Assembly (NCBI GenBank): GCA_002440945.1
Contig: DJWG01000052.1
Span: 1-28,540 of the forward strand
DNA: 28,540 bases
Direction of reading: 5' to 3'
DNA from: Rhodobacteraceae bacterium UBA6236
GTDB lineage: Bacteria; Pseudomonadota; Alphaproteobacteria; Rhodobacterales; Rhodobacteraceae
Below, one piece after another: positions 7,753 through 15,637 of the stretch (within the stretch, counting starts at the first letter, position 1; every line of letters begins with the position of its first letter). The translations under genes and the position numbers were made by a program. The notes beneath the pieces were generated by a model, which saw only the letters and a list, made by a program, of their open reading frames with translations, was not told the origin of the DNA and ran no database searches.

Positions 7753-9672
7753 ATGGAGAGCTCGCCGGCGATTAGCCGGGGCGTCAAGGACGCGGTCCAT
7801 GCGATCAAGGACAAGGCGATCAAGGACAAGGCGATGAACCAGAAGCAGGATGTTGTATCGCTTGCGAAGGCAGCGGAACCGGTTGTCGATCCCGTTCTCC
7901 AGCCAGCCGCCCGGCCTGCGGCGGCGATCCCCCTTCCGAACGGCCACCTGACCACCCGCGCCCCCGACATCACCTTCGATCGCGCCTTGCGCGCCATGAC
8001 CGCCAAGGTGACGGCCGGGATGTCGCCCCATTCCTCGGCGGCGGCCTGGTCCGACTACCTGTTGCATCTTGCCCGTGCGCCGGGGCGGCAACTGGAACTG
8101 GCCCGCGATGCCATGGAAAGAGGGCTTCGGCTGATGGGCCAGGTCTCCGGTCGCGGAGAGCCCTGGGCGCCCCGTCCCGACGATCATCGTTTCGATCACG
8201 AAGGCTGGAATTCACCGCCCTTCTCGATCTGGAAGCAGGGGTTCCTTGCCGCGGAAGACTGGTGGACGGAAGCCACGCGGGAACTCCGCGGGATGCACCC
8301 GAAGAACGCCCAGCGCGTCGCCTTCGCGGTGCGCCAGCTTCTCGACATGAACTCGCCGTCGAATTCGCCGCTGATGAACCCCGAAATCCTGCTGCGGACG
8401 ATGCAGACCGCCGGGCGCAACATGCTTGCGGGAACCCGGAACTTCTCGACCGACACGATGCAGGACATCGCCGGAACAGAGGATGACGCCCCGGCCACCT
8501 ACGAAGTGGGGCGCAATCTGGCCTGCACGCCCGGCCAGGTGGTTTTCCGCAACGACCTGTTCGAGCTTCTGCAATACAGCCCGCAGACCGCGACCGCGAC
8601 CGCGACCGTCCGGGCCGAGCCGATCCTGATCGTGCCGGCCTGGATCATGAAGTATTACATTCTTGACCTCAGCCAGACCAATTCCCTGATCGCCTATCTG
8701 GTCGGCCAGGGCTTCACCGTCTTTGCGATTTCCTGGTGCAATCCCACCGCCGACCAGCGCGAGCTGTCGCTTGAGGACTATCGCAAGCGCGGCGTGATGG
8801 AGGCGCTGGATGCGGTCGCCGAAATCGTGCCGGGGGTGAAGGTCCATGCCTGCGGCTATTGCCTGGGCGGCACGATCCTTGCCATCGCCGCCGCGACGAT
8901 GGCGCGGGACAGGGACGACCGGCTGGCCTCGATCACGCTCCTGGCGGCGCAGACCGACTTCGCCGAGGCGGGGGAACTGTCGCTTTTCGTCGATGAAAGC
9001 CAGATCGCCTTTCTGGAAGACATGATGTGGGACCAGGGATTTCTGGACCAGCAGCAGATGCTGGGCGCCTTCCAGGTGCTGCGGGCGCCGGATCTGATCT
9101 GGTCGCGCGTGGTCCATCGCTACTTCCTGGGCGAGGACGAGTCGGAATTCGACATCGGTGTCTGGAACGCCGACGCCACCCGGATGCCAAGCCGGATGCA
9201 TTCCGAATATCTGCGCGGCCTGTTCCTGGAAAACCGGCTGAGTGCCGGGCGTTTCGCCGTCGAGGGCGAGGTCATCGCCCTGCGCGACATCAAGGCGCCC
9301 TTCTTCGTGCTGGGCACGGAAAACGACCACATCGCCCCTTGGCGGTCGGTCTACAAGGCCGCGCTTTTCACCAGTTCCGAACTGACCTTCGCGCTGACCA
9401 GCGGCGGGCACAATGGCGGTATCCTGAGCCCGCCGGGCCACAAGCGCCGGCACTACCGGATCGGGTGCCGCGCCGCCGATGACCGCTATGCCGATCCGCA
9501 GACCTGGGCGATCAAGCATCCGGCGATGGAAGGCTCCTGGTGGCCGGAGTGGGTCTCGTGGCTCGACCGCAAGAGCAGCCCCGCCCGCGTCACGCCGCCC
9601 GGGATGGGCGCACCGCAGGCCGGACTGGTGCCGCTGGCGGCGGCCCCCGGCACCTATGTCCTTCAGAAATGA
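7753..9672 (+). CDS. phaC: Poly(3-hydroxyalkanoate) synthase
   Basis: A protein of about 639 residues in the PHA synthase family, an alpha/beta-hydrolase enzyme that polymerises (R)-3-hydroxyacyl-CoA into storage polyester on granule surfaces. The lipase-like box GYCLGG carries the catalytic cysteine (codon 8860-8862). The other triad residues are the aspartate in GTENDHIAPW and the histidine in SGGHNGGILSPPG. PAWIMKYYILDL and FAISWCNP are family signatures. The start is uncertain: ATG 7753 (used here), TTG 7747, or ATG 7834, which has AAGGA 7 bases upstream. The region between is low-complexity (repeated AIKDK) and may be a leader. It is convergent with the PPDK-like gene. No phasin, depolymerase or phaAB genes are in view. 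Confidence 0.92.
   Translation: MESSPAISRGVKDAVHAIKDKAIKDKAMNQKQDVVSLAKAAEPVVDPVLQPAARPAAAIPLPNGHLTTRAPDITFDRALRAMTAKVTAGMSPHSSAAAWSDYLLHLARAPGRQLELARDAMERGLRLMGQVSGRGEPWAPRPDDHRFDHEGWNSPPFSIWKQGFLAAEDWWTEATRELRGMHPKNAQRVAFAVRQLLDMNSPSNSPLMNPEILLRTMQTAGRNMLAGTRNFSTDTMQDIAGTEDDAPATYEVGRNLACTPGQVVFRNDLFELLQYSPQTATATATVRAEPILIVPAWIMKYYILDLSQTNSLIAYLVGQGFTVFAISWCNPTADQRELSLEDYRKRGVMEALDAVAEIVPGVKVHACGYCLGGTILAIAAATMARDRDDRLASITLLAAQTDFAEAGELSLFVDESQIAFLEDMMWDQGFLDQQQMLGAFQVLRAPDLIWSRVVHRYFLGEDESEFDIGVWNADATRMPSRMHSEYLRGLFLENRLSAGRFAVEGEVIALRDIKAPFFVLGTENDHIAPWRSVYKAALFTSSELTFALTSGGHNGGILSPPGHKRRHYRIGCRAADDRYADPQTWAIKHPAMEGSWWPEWVSWLDRKSSPARVTPPGMGAPQAGLVPLAAAPGTYVLQK
7801..7830 (+). repeat. Tandem 15-bp repeat inside the phaC 5' end
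   Basis: Two perfect copies of GCGATCAAGGACAAG (7801-7815, 7816-7830) are followed by a degenerate third copy, GCGATGAACCAGAAG. They encode AIKDK-AIKDK-AMNQK. The second copy supplies the AAGGA that sits 7 bases before the alternative start ATG 7834. Confidence 0.75.
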
Positions 9673-9685
9673 CGCAGGACACCTT

Positions 9686-9735
9686 TCAGGGCGCCCCGGC
9701 CCGGGTGGAGTGACCCGACCGCGCCCTGACATTTT
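9686..9735. terminator. Terminator between phaC and the PPDK-like gene
   Basis: A perfect 9-bp outer stem (TCAGGGCGC at 9686-9694 with GCGCCCTGA at 9721-9729) encloses an inner 5-bp stem (CGGGT/ACCCG). It is followed on the + strand by cATTTTCC. It lies 14 bases after the phaC stop, in the gap between the two convergent genes, and probably stops phaC transcription. The minus side has only a short T/C tract. Confidence 0.65.
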
Positions 9736-9799
9736 CCTGCCCGCCACCCCGGGTCGGCGCGGCGCGGCCAGTAAAAACCTGACGCCCGGTCCGCCCCCG

Positions 9800-11401
9800 T
9801 CAGCCCGTCTGGCGCAGGTGCATCAGACGCTCGATCAGGGCTTCGGGAACCTTGTCCACGATCCGCGCGGCGCCCGGGTAGATCAGGCCAGAGTTTCCGT
9901 CGAGCGTGATGGTCGCACCCTCATCGAAGGCGCAGCCGCCAAGTTCGATCTGCCGAAGCGCCTCATCGATCTGCAAGTCCTCGCAGCCAACCAGACAGAC
10001 CTTGCCCAACTGCCGCGCCACCACCGCCGCATGCGAGGTGCGCGCGCCATGCTGGGTCAGCAGTCCATCGGCCAGATCAAGCGCCGAGATGTCGCGCGTC
10101 TCGGCATCGCGGCGCACGAGGACGACGCCCGCCCCCGCCGCCTTGCGGCTGCGCACCCGGTCTTCGTCGAAGGCGATTTCGCCGCTGGCCACTCCGCTTG
10201 ATGCGGTCGCCGCCCGCGCCACGGGCACCAGTTCTGCCCCTTCTTCCGATGCCACGGCGCGGGTCGTCAGGTCCGCAGGCTCGAAGGAGTCTGTGCGCTT
10301 CCGGGCGGTTTCGGCCGGGATCAGCCCTTCGTCCGCCATGTCGAGCGCAATGCGGACGGCGGCCTGCGGTGTCCGCTTGCCATCACGGGTCTGCAACATG
10401 AACAGCTCCCCGTTCTGCACGGTGAATTCAAAATCCTGCATGTCGCCAAAGTGCTGTTCCAGGGCTTCCGTCGCCGCCACCAGATCGCCCCAGACCCCGG
10501 GCGCGATGGCGGCGAAGGCCTCGTGCCCCTCGGCGCTGCGGCGGCCGCTGACCACGTCTTCGCCTTGGGCGTTGAACAGGAAATCGACCCAGGGCGAAGG
10601 CGTACCGTCAATCGGGTTGCGGGTGAAGCCGACCCCGGCGCCCGACAACCCGCCGCCGTTGCCGAAGACCATGCGCTGAACCGTCACTGCGGTTCCCATG
10701 GCGTCGGAAAGCCCGCGCAAGGCCCGGTAGGAACGCGCCTTTTCGCTGGACCAGGACTGGAATACCGCCGCGATCGCGGCCTGCAACTGCGCCCGCGCAT
10801 CCTGGGGAAAGGGCTCGCCCGCGTGCAGGCGGTAGATCTCCAGATGGCGCCGCGTCAGATCGCGCTGCGCGGTGAAATCAAGCTGCCGCTCGGATTCCCC
10901 GGCGCGGACGGCATCCAGATCGGCCTCGAAGGCCGCGGCATCGATGCCCGCCACCACCTCGCCGAAGCCCGAGACAAGACGGCGGTAGGCATCCCAGGCC
11001 AATCGCGGATGCCCGGTCTGGCGCACCATGCCGGGCAAGGTTTCGGCCGTCAGCCCGATGTTGAGAAGCGTCTCCATCATTCCCGGCATCGACACCGGCG
11101 CACCGGACCGGACCGACAGCAGCAGCGGCCGCCGCGGATCGCCCAGGCGCAATCCGGTCGCCGCCTCAAGCTGGCCAAGCGCCTCAAGCCAGAGATCCGG
11201 CGTCACGCTGTCGGGCCGGTTGCAAAAGCCGGTGCCAAGGACGAAGGCCGGCGGGACGTTCAGGCCGATCTCGGCCATCCGCGCCAGGTTGTAGGCCTTG
11301 AACCCCAGCACGTCGGGCGTCGCGGCCGGATCGGGTGGCAGTTCTCTGGCGATCAGGTGCAGGACAGAGCGATCCGGGTCGATGGTATGGTCGAGCGTCA
11401 T
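9800..11401 (-). CDS. Short PEP/pyruvate-binding protein (pyruvate phosphate dikinase-like, lacks C-terminal domain)
   Basis: About 533 residues. The N-terminal two thirds match the ATP-grasp domain of pyruvate phosphate dikinase: LGFKAYNLARMAEIGLNVPP, then VSVRSGAPVSMPGMMETLLN and VQRMVFGN...GVGFTRNP. The phosphohistidine swivelling domain follows, with GARTSHAAVVARQLG; the His codon is the complement of 10031-10033. The C-terminal PEP/pyruvate TIM barrel of full PPDK (about 880 residues) is absent and nothing in the gap to phaC encodes it. It can therefore bind nucleotide and carry phosphate on His, but must use another acceptor or act in regulation. Start ATG 11401 has GGAGG about 7 bases upstream. 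It is either a natural two-domain paralogue or a truncation; the clean stop favours a natural form. Confidence 0.85.
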   Translation of the reverse strand: MTLDHTIDPDRSVLHLIARELPPDPAATPDVLGFKAYNLARMAEIGLNVPPAFVLGTGFCNRPDSVTPDLWLEALGQLEAATGLRLGDPRRPLLLSVRSGAPVSMPGMMETLLNIGLTAETLPGMVRQTGHPRLAWDAYRRLVSGFGEVVAGIDAAAFEADLDAVRAGESERQLDFTAQRDLTRRHLEIYRLHAGEPFPQDARAQLQAAIAAVFQSWSSEKARSYRALRGLSDAMGTAVTVQRMVFGNGGGLSGAGVGFTRNPIDGTPSPWVDFLFNAQGEDVVSGRRSAEGHEAFAAIAPGVWGDLVAATEALEQHFGDMQDFEFTVQNGELFMLQTRDGKRTPQAAVRIALDMADEGLIPAETARKRTDSFEPADLTTRAVASEEGAELVPVARAATASSGVASGEIAFDEDRVRSRKAAGAGVVLVRRDAETRDISALDLADGLLTQHGARTSHAAVVARQLGKVCLVGCEDLQIDEALRQIELGGCAFDEGATITLDGNSGLIYPGAARIVDKVPEALIERLMHLRQTG

Positions 11402-11590
11402 GCCGCGCCTCCGGGCAGGTTTGCGGTTTATGCCGCCCTGATCTGGGAAGAAGCGGGGCCAAGCCCTGCCTATGGCTCGCCCGAGTATTTCGCGGCGGCG
11501 CAAAGCCCGGAGTTTGCGCCGATCCGTGCGCTTTGGGCGCACACAACGGGCAATGTGACCGCGCTGGGCGCATGGCGCGACCAGATTTAA
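11402..11590 (+). pseudogene. Headless 3' fragment of an unrecognised gene
   Basis: The frame ending at TAA 11588-11590 reads FAVYAALIWEEAGPSPAYG, then SPEYFAAAQSPEFAPIRALW and AHTTGNVTALGAWRDQI. Codon use is clearly coding-like, but there is no start: upstream the frame runs into the PPDK-like gene on the other strand. It is followed after 10 bases by a well-spaced small gene on the same strand. I read it as the 3' end of a gene cut by a rearrangement at about 11405. I do not recognise the family. Confidence 0.5.
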
Positions 11591-11600
11591 GGGGGGAAGA

Positions 11601-11846
11601 ATGAAACTTGACCCGTATGCGAGCGGCATCATGAAGGCGGTTTATCTCCGCGACCTGATCCATGCCGCCGATGAAATCGACAACGACACAGGCATGGGCG
11701 GAACTGAGCGCGATGTTCGGCTGCGCGGCATCGTCACGTCCCTTCTGCATATCGCCGGGACGTTGGCCGATGAGTTGCTGAACGACATCGAGGCGCTGGA
11801 AATGGCCCAGCGCCCCGTCCGCAAGAAAGTGGAGGCCGCACAATGA
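11601..11846 (+). CDS. Small hypothetical protein, phage-like context
   Basis: An 81-residue, mostly helical, acidic protein with ATG 11601 directly preceded by a GGGGGGAAG ribosome binding site. No domain is recognised. Its end overlaps the next gene by ATGA, and both are short, helical, of similar composition and co-oriented with a headless fragment upstream. This resembles the tiny co-translated genes of phage or plasmid early regions. Codon use is coding-like. Function unknown. Confidence 0.6.
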   Translation: MKLDPYASGIMKAVYLRDLIHAADEIDNDTGMGGTERDVRLRGIVTSLLHIAGTLADELLNDIEALEMAQRPVRKKVEAAQ

Positions 11847-12064
11847 GCAACTTGCTTGACGCCTTGGACCAACTGGCTTCGGTCCGCGACCTTGTGAACC
11901 TTATGGGCATGGCCTGCCGCAAGTCGCCTGATGAAGATGAAAAGGCGCTGGGCACCTGCTGCCATATCATCCTTGAACAGTTGGAGCGGGCCGAGGCGCT
12001 GTTGACCGCCGATCTACCGGACGTCGGGCTTTCTGCCCTTAAGACAGAAGGTTTCAGACTTTAG
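11843..12064 (+). CDS. Small hypothetical helical protein
   Basis: A 73-residue protein, start ATG 11843 overlapping the stop of the previous gene by four bases, so probably translationally coupled. It has a leucine-rich helix at the N-terminus (LLDALDQLASVRDLVNLMG), two cysteines near the middle, and ILEQLERAEALL as a second amphipathic helix. This suggests a helical hairpin or dimer. No family is recognised. Confidence 0.55.
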   Translation: MSNLLDALDQLASVRDLVNLMGMACRKSPDEDEKALGTCCHIILEQLERAEALLTADLPDVGLSALKTEGFRL

Positions 12065-12122
12065 CCTCCTGAATGACAGAATCGCGAGTAGCATTTCCGC
12101 AGAGACAAAAAGGAACGCAAAA

Positions 12123-12443
12123 ATGACCCGCACCTTTCGCCTGGCAATAATGATTGCCGCTACTGCTGCTCTGTCCGGCTGCATATTGGCAGAGAAACGG
12201 GCCAAAGAGGCAGCCACTTCATGCAGCGTGGAATATGGCTTGAAGAAAGGCACCGTCGCATATGCCCAGTGCATGATGATGAAGGAGCAGATTTACGCGG
12301 AAGGCGATGAGCGGAGGCGCATGGCCTTTGCGGCTGGGCTGCAATCTATGGGTAACTCCATGCAAGCGAACGCAGCCCGCTCCCGTCCGACCCAGTGCAC
12401 CTACAATGCGATAGGGAACTCGGTCTATCAGAACTGCTATTGA
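12123..12443 (+). CDS. Small lipoprotein, hypothetical
   Basis: A 106-residue protein with a clear export signal: basic MTRTFR, hydrophobic LAIMIAATAALSG and lipobox LSGC (cysteine at about residue 20). The mature part has further cysteines and ends in TQCTYNAIGNSVYQNCY. The family is not known by name. AAGGAA lies about 8 bases before the ATG. It is followed directly by a good terminator and may be a single-gene unit. Codon use is less GC-biased than the housekeeping genes, consistent with acquired DNA. Confidence 0.7.
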   Translation: MTRTFRLAIMIAATAALSGCILAEKRAKEAATSCSVEYGLKKGTVAYAQCMMMKEQIYAEGDERRRMAFAAGLQSMGNSMQANAARSRPTQCTYNAIGNSVYQNCY

Positions 12444-12461
12444 TGCTACATTGAGAGACAT

Positions 12462-12487
12462 GGCCCCGCTTCGGCGGGGCTTTCTGC
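12462..12487 (+). terminator. Intrinsic terminator after the lipoprotein gene
   Basis: A GCCCCGC-ttcg-GCGGGGC stem with a stable UUCG-type tetraloop is followed by TTTCT on the + strand, about 20 bases after the lipoprotein stop. It is a textbook arrangement. Confidence 0.85.
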
Positions 12488-12528
12488 ATTTCCGCGCCTG
12501 CCGGGCAAGCCCAACCGCACCAAGGTTA

Positions 12529-12765
12529 CTACAAGGTGCCGAGGGTGGCCGTAACTGCCGACCTGACGGCTTCCAGCGCATCCTGGAGTGTTTTGGACAT
12601 TCCACCTGCACCGGGTATCGTGTGGGAGGCCCAGCGCCATTTTCGGGAGCCGTCTGCCAGATCGGACAGGTAGACGCGCCCGACAGCAACGCCCGACCGA
12701 AACACCGTCCAGTCATCGGTATACTTCCGGCCAGCAATCTCGGTGGGGCGTCTGGTCCAGCGCAT
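12529..12765 (-). CDS. Small hypothetical protein (basic, WRW motif)
   Basis: A 78-residue protein starting MRWTRRPTEIAGRKY, with VGRVYLSDLADGSRKWRWAS in the middle and a C-terminal helix (TLQDALEAVRSAV). The pattern of a short beta sheet ending in a tryptophan-rich strand, a glycine/proline loop and a closing helix recalls a common family of short hypothetical proteins in alphaproteobacteria (inference from memory of the pattern). ATG 12765 is chosen; an in-frame TTG at 12774 is an alternative. It is convergent with the lipoprotein gene and lies next to tRNA-Ser. Confidence 0.55.
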   Translation of the reverse strand: MRWTRRPTEIAGRKYTDDWTVFRSGVAVGRVYLSDLADGSRKWRWASHTIPGAGGMSKTLQDALEAVRSAVTATLGTL

Positions 12766-12850
12766 TGCTTCCAAGCGTTTTTGGGATGGTGGGCGCTATG
12801 GGGGGTGTGGAAAATTTACCCCAAAATTCGACAATGATTTCAATGATGTA

Positions 12851-12938
12851 TGGCGGAAGGGGTGGGATTCGAACCCACGGATGCTTGCGCATCGCCGGTT
12901 TTCAAGACCGGAGCAATCGACCACTCTGCCACCCTTCC
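12851..12938 (-). tRNA. tRNA-Ser (anticodon UGA)
   Basis: On the minus strand an 88-base cloverleaf is visible. The acceptor is GGAAGGG/CCCTTCC with encoded GCCA end, the D arm GGCAGAGTGG, and the anticodon stem CCGGT/ACCGG around loop cTTGAAa with anticodon TGA. A long variable arm (GATGCGCAAGCATC) is diagnostic of serine tRNAs, and the T arm is GTGGGTTCGAATCCCAC. It reads UCA and related codons. No duplicate of its 3' end was found nearby. Confidence 0.95.
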
Positions 12939-13271
12939 AGGGGATACTCCCGAACAGCAGGCGCGGGGTGCAAGGCGCGCGCGGGACTGCGGTCCGGTCA
13001 TAAGGTCCGGGGCGGGGCGTAGCGCGGTTCACGCGATTCTGAAAGATGGCCCGCGCGAAAAGCTGCCGCGGCGATACGATGCCGGGGACGGGGCGGCTTT
13101 TCATGGCGGCGATCAGCGGCTAAGGTGCGCGCAGGCGCAAGATAGCGCGGCAGAGGCAAAGGCATTGCTCCCGACGCCCAAGGACAGTCGCGGTTTGACG
13201 CGCGGTCCGGGGATGGTCGGGAAAGGCCGAATTGGGCACCGTCCGGGACAGACCGGGCATGGAGGACAGGA
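12939..13271. other. Intergenic region before the SPOR lipoprotein gene
   Basis: I find no convincing gene here. Open frames exist on both strands but lack starts, ribosome binding sites or recognisable sequence. It should contain the promoters of tRNA-Ser (reading left) and of the SPOR-dacA run (reading right). The last bases carry GGAGGACAGGA, the ribosome binding site of the next gene. Confidence 0.5.
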
Positions 13272-14456
13272 ATGACGAAACCCGGGATCGGCCAACTGGG
13301 CCTGGTGCTCTGCGCCTCGCTGGTGACGGCGGGCTGCGAGATGGGCGCTTCGGGCAAGGTCAAGACGGCCCCCGATGCCGCGACCGGCGCCACCGCCAAG
13401 GCGGGCGGTGCTTCTGATAATGTCAAGCTGGTCGAGCGTGACGTCGAGGCGCCGAATGTCTTCAAGGTTTCGGACAAGGGGCTTTGGGATGGCCGTCCCT
13501 CGCTTGGCGGCGTCTGGGTCGCTCATGGCAGCGTCAAGGATCCCGAACGGGTGATGATCCGCAACCCGTCGAACGGCAAGTTCGTGGTTGGCGCGCTGTT
13601 CCGGCGTGAATTCGAAAATCCGGGGCCCGCGCTTCAGGTCTCCTCCGACGCGGCCGAGGCGCTTGGACTTTTGGCCGGTCAGCCGCAGGTGCTGAACGTG
13701 GTGGCGCTGCGGCGCGAAGAACTGCCGAACGGCGGCATTCCCGCCGATCCGGGCAATCCGGCCATCGGCGACAAGGTGAACGACGAAGGCACGCAGACCG
13801 CCAGCGCCGCGAAGCCGGGCGATGCGGCCAGCAATGCGGCCCTGGCCAGCGCCGCCGTCGCGGCGGCAAAGGGCGCGCCGAAAGGCGCAGATGCCGCCAA
13901 GGCGCCCCTGCCCGGCGCCGCCGCACCGGCCGGCGCGGGCCTGCCGAAGGACATGGCCACCGCCGCGGCGCAAGCCGAAGTGCCGGTGCTGCCCCAGGCG
14001 GACGCCCAGCCCAAGAAGAAAGGCTTCTGGCCCTTCCGCCGCAAGGCGCAGGCCGCGCCCGTGCCCCCCGCGGCCGCCGTTTCGGAACCCGCAGTCGCCG
14101 GAAGCATCGCACCGGGCAAGATCACCGCAACCGCCATCGGCGCGACTGCGGCGGGTACGGCCGTGGCGGCTGCACCCGCCGCCGCGCCTGCGGCACCGAA
14201 ACCCGCGAAACCCGCCTCCAGCCTGTCGCGACCCTATCTGCAGATCGGGATCTTCAGCGTCGAGGCCAATGCCGAAAAGGCCGCCAAGCAGATGCGCGGC
14301 GCGGGCATGACCGCGGCCGTCAAGGCCGACCAGAGCAGCGGCAAGTCCTTCTGGCGGGTCGTCGTCGGCCCGTCCGACACCGAGGCCGCGCGCAACGCCC
14401 TGGCCGCCAAGGTGAAGGGCCTCGGCTATCCCGACGCCTACGCCGTTTCCAGATAA
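13272..14456 (+). CDS. SPOR-domain lipoprotein, septal peptidoglycan-binding
   Basis: A 394-residue protein. The N-terminus has a signal with VTAGC at residues 18-22, a plausible though imperfect lipobox (Thr at -3). Residues about 70-150 form a conserved globular part (LWDGRPSLGGVWVAHGSVKD). A long alanine/proline-rich linker with KKKGFWPFRRK follows. The C-terminal 75 residues form a SPOR domain (YLQIGIFSVEANAEKAAKQM ... FWRVVVGPSDTEAARNALAA), which in other proteins binds denuded septal glycan. It lies 20 bases before the D-Ala-D-Ala carboxypeptidase gene, so a role in division-site peptidoglycan processing is likely. GGAGGACAGGA precedes the ATG. The linker is too repetitive to assign function. 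Confidence 0.85.
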   Translation: MTKPGIGQLGLVLCASLVTAGCEMGASGKVKTAPDAATGATAKAGGASDNVKLVERDVEAPNVFKVSDKGLWDGRPSLGGVWVAHGSVKDPERVMIRNPSNGKFVVGALFRREFENPGPALQVSSDAAEALGLLAGQPQVLNVVALRREELPNGGIPADPGNPAIGDKVNDEGTQTASAAKPGDAASNAALASAAVAAAKGAPKGADAAKAPLPGAAAPAGAGLPKDMATAAAQAEVPVLPQADAQPKKKGFWPFRRKAQAAPVPPAAAVSEPAVAGSIAPGKITATAIGATAAGTAVAAAPAAAPAAPKPAKPASSLSRPYLQIGIFSVEANAEKAAKQMRGAGMTAAVKADQSSGKSFWRVVVGPSDTEAARNALAAKVKGLGYPDAYAVSR

Positions 14457-14476
14457 GGGGAAAGGAACCCGAACCG

Positions 14477-15634
14477 ATGCCGATCCGAATGTCACGCCTG
14501 ATCGCCTTCGTGGTCCTCACGGTCGCAGTCGCCCTGCCCGCGCGCGCCTTCGACACCCGTGCCAAGGCCGCCTGGGTCTATGACATGACGACGGATACGG
14601 TGCTTCTGGAAAAGAACGCGCATGAAAAGCTGCCACCGGCCTCGATGTCGAAGCTGATGACGATCAACATGCTTTTCGAGGCCCTGAAGGATGGCCGGGT
14701 GACGCTTGATGAACAGTTTTCGGTGTCGACCCATGCGAAGTCCATGGAAGGCTCGACGATGTTTCTCAACGAAACCGACCGCCCCACGGTCGAGGAGCTG
14801 ATCAAGGGCATCGTCGTGCTGTCGGGCAATGACGCTTCGGTCGTTGTGGCCGAGGGGCTGGCCGGGACCGAGGCCGATTTCGCCCGCAAGATGACCGAGC
14901 GGGCGCATGCGCTGGGCATGACGGATTCGAACTTCACCAATTCGAACGGCTGGCCCGATACGGGTCAGGTGATGTCGATGCATGATCTGGGCGTCCTTGC
15001 CGTCCGCCTGATCAAGGAATTCCCGGAATACTACGGCTATTTCGCCCTGACCGAATTTCCCTACGACGGCCGCTCGCCCGACAACCGCTTCAACCGCAAC
15101 CCGCTTCTGAAGCTGGGCATCGGGGCGGACGGGCTGAAGACCGGCCACACCAGCGAGGCCGGTTATGGCCTTGTCGGATCGGCGATCCAGGGCGGCCGCC
15201 GCGTCGTCTTCGTGATTTCGGGGCTGGAAAACGACAAGGCCCGGGCCGAGGAAGCCGAACGCGTCGTCAATTGGGCCTTTCGCGAATTCTCGCAGAAAAC
15301 GGTCGCGACCAAGGGCACGAAACTGGCCGAGGCGCCAGTCTTCATGGGCGCGGACTCCACGGTGGGGCTGGTCGTCGAACAAGACCTGACGCTGCTGCTG
15401 CCGTCGCTGGCGCGCGATGCGATCAAGGGCGAAATCGTCTACACCGGCCCGATCACCGCGCCGATCAAGGCCGGACAGAAGATCGCCGACCTGCATATCG
15501 AGATCCCCGGCACCAAACCCGCCACCGTGCCGCTGATCGCCGAAAAGGACGTGGCAAAGGGCGGCTTCGGCACCCATGTCGGCACCGCGGCGCGTCTTCT
15601 GATGGCCCGCGCGCTGGCCGAACTGCAAAGCTGA
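14477..15634 (+). CDS. dacA: D-alanyl-D-alanine carboxypeptidase (PBP5/6 type)
   Basis: A 385-residue serine peptidase S11. It removes the terminal D-Ala from peptidoglycan pentapeptides in the periplasm. A signal peptide spans residues 5-24 (ends PARAF). The three penicillin-binding motifs are SMSK (Ser56, Lys59), SGN (116-118) and KTG (221-223). The C-terminal about 110 residues form the PBP5-type beta domain (ITAPIKAGQKIADLHIEIPG). An amphipathic membrane anchor is plausible at the very end (LLMARALAELQS). ATG 14477 has AAGGAA upstream. It is followed 3 bases later by tmk, so the genes are probably co-transcribed. Confidence 0.93.
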   Translation: MPIRMSRLIAFVVLTVAVALPARAFDTRAKAAWVYDMTTDTVLLEKNAHEKLPPASMSKLMTINMLFEALKDGRVTLDEQFSVSTHAKSMEGSTMFLNETDRPTVEELIKGIVVLSGNDASVVVAEGLAGTEADFARKMTERAHALGMTDSNFTNSNGWPDTGQVMSMHDLGVLAVRLIKEFPEYYGYFALTEFPYDGRSPDNRFNRNPLLKLGIGADGLKTGHTSEAGYGLVGSAIQGGRRVVFVISGLENDKARAEEAERVVNWAFREFSQKTVATKGTKLAEAPVFMGADSTVGLVVEQDLTLLLPSLARDAIKGEIVYTGPITAPIKAGQKIADLHIEIPGTKPATVPLIAEKDVAKGGFGTHVGTAARLLMARALAELQS

Positions 15635-15637
15635 CCG

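Noticed and set aside
8212..9747. A 511-residue open frame antisense to phaC
   Set aside because: The composition is of shadow type and phaC has full catalytic motifs on the other strand.
12851..12938. tRNA-Ser as an attachment site for the 11402-12850 gene patch
   Set aside because: I searched by eye for a second copy of the tRNA 3' end near 11400 and found none, and no integrase is present there.
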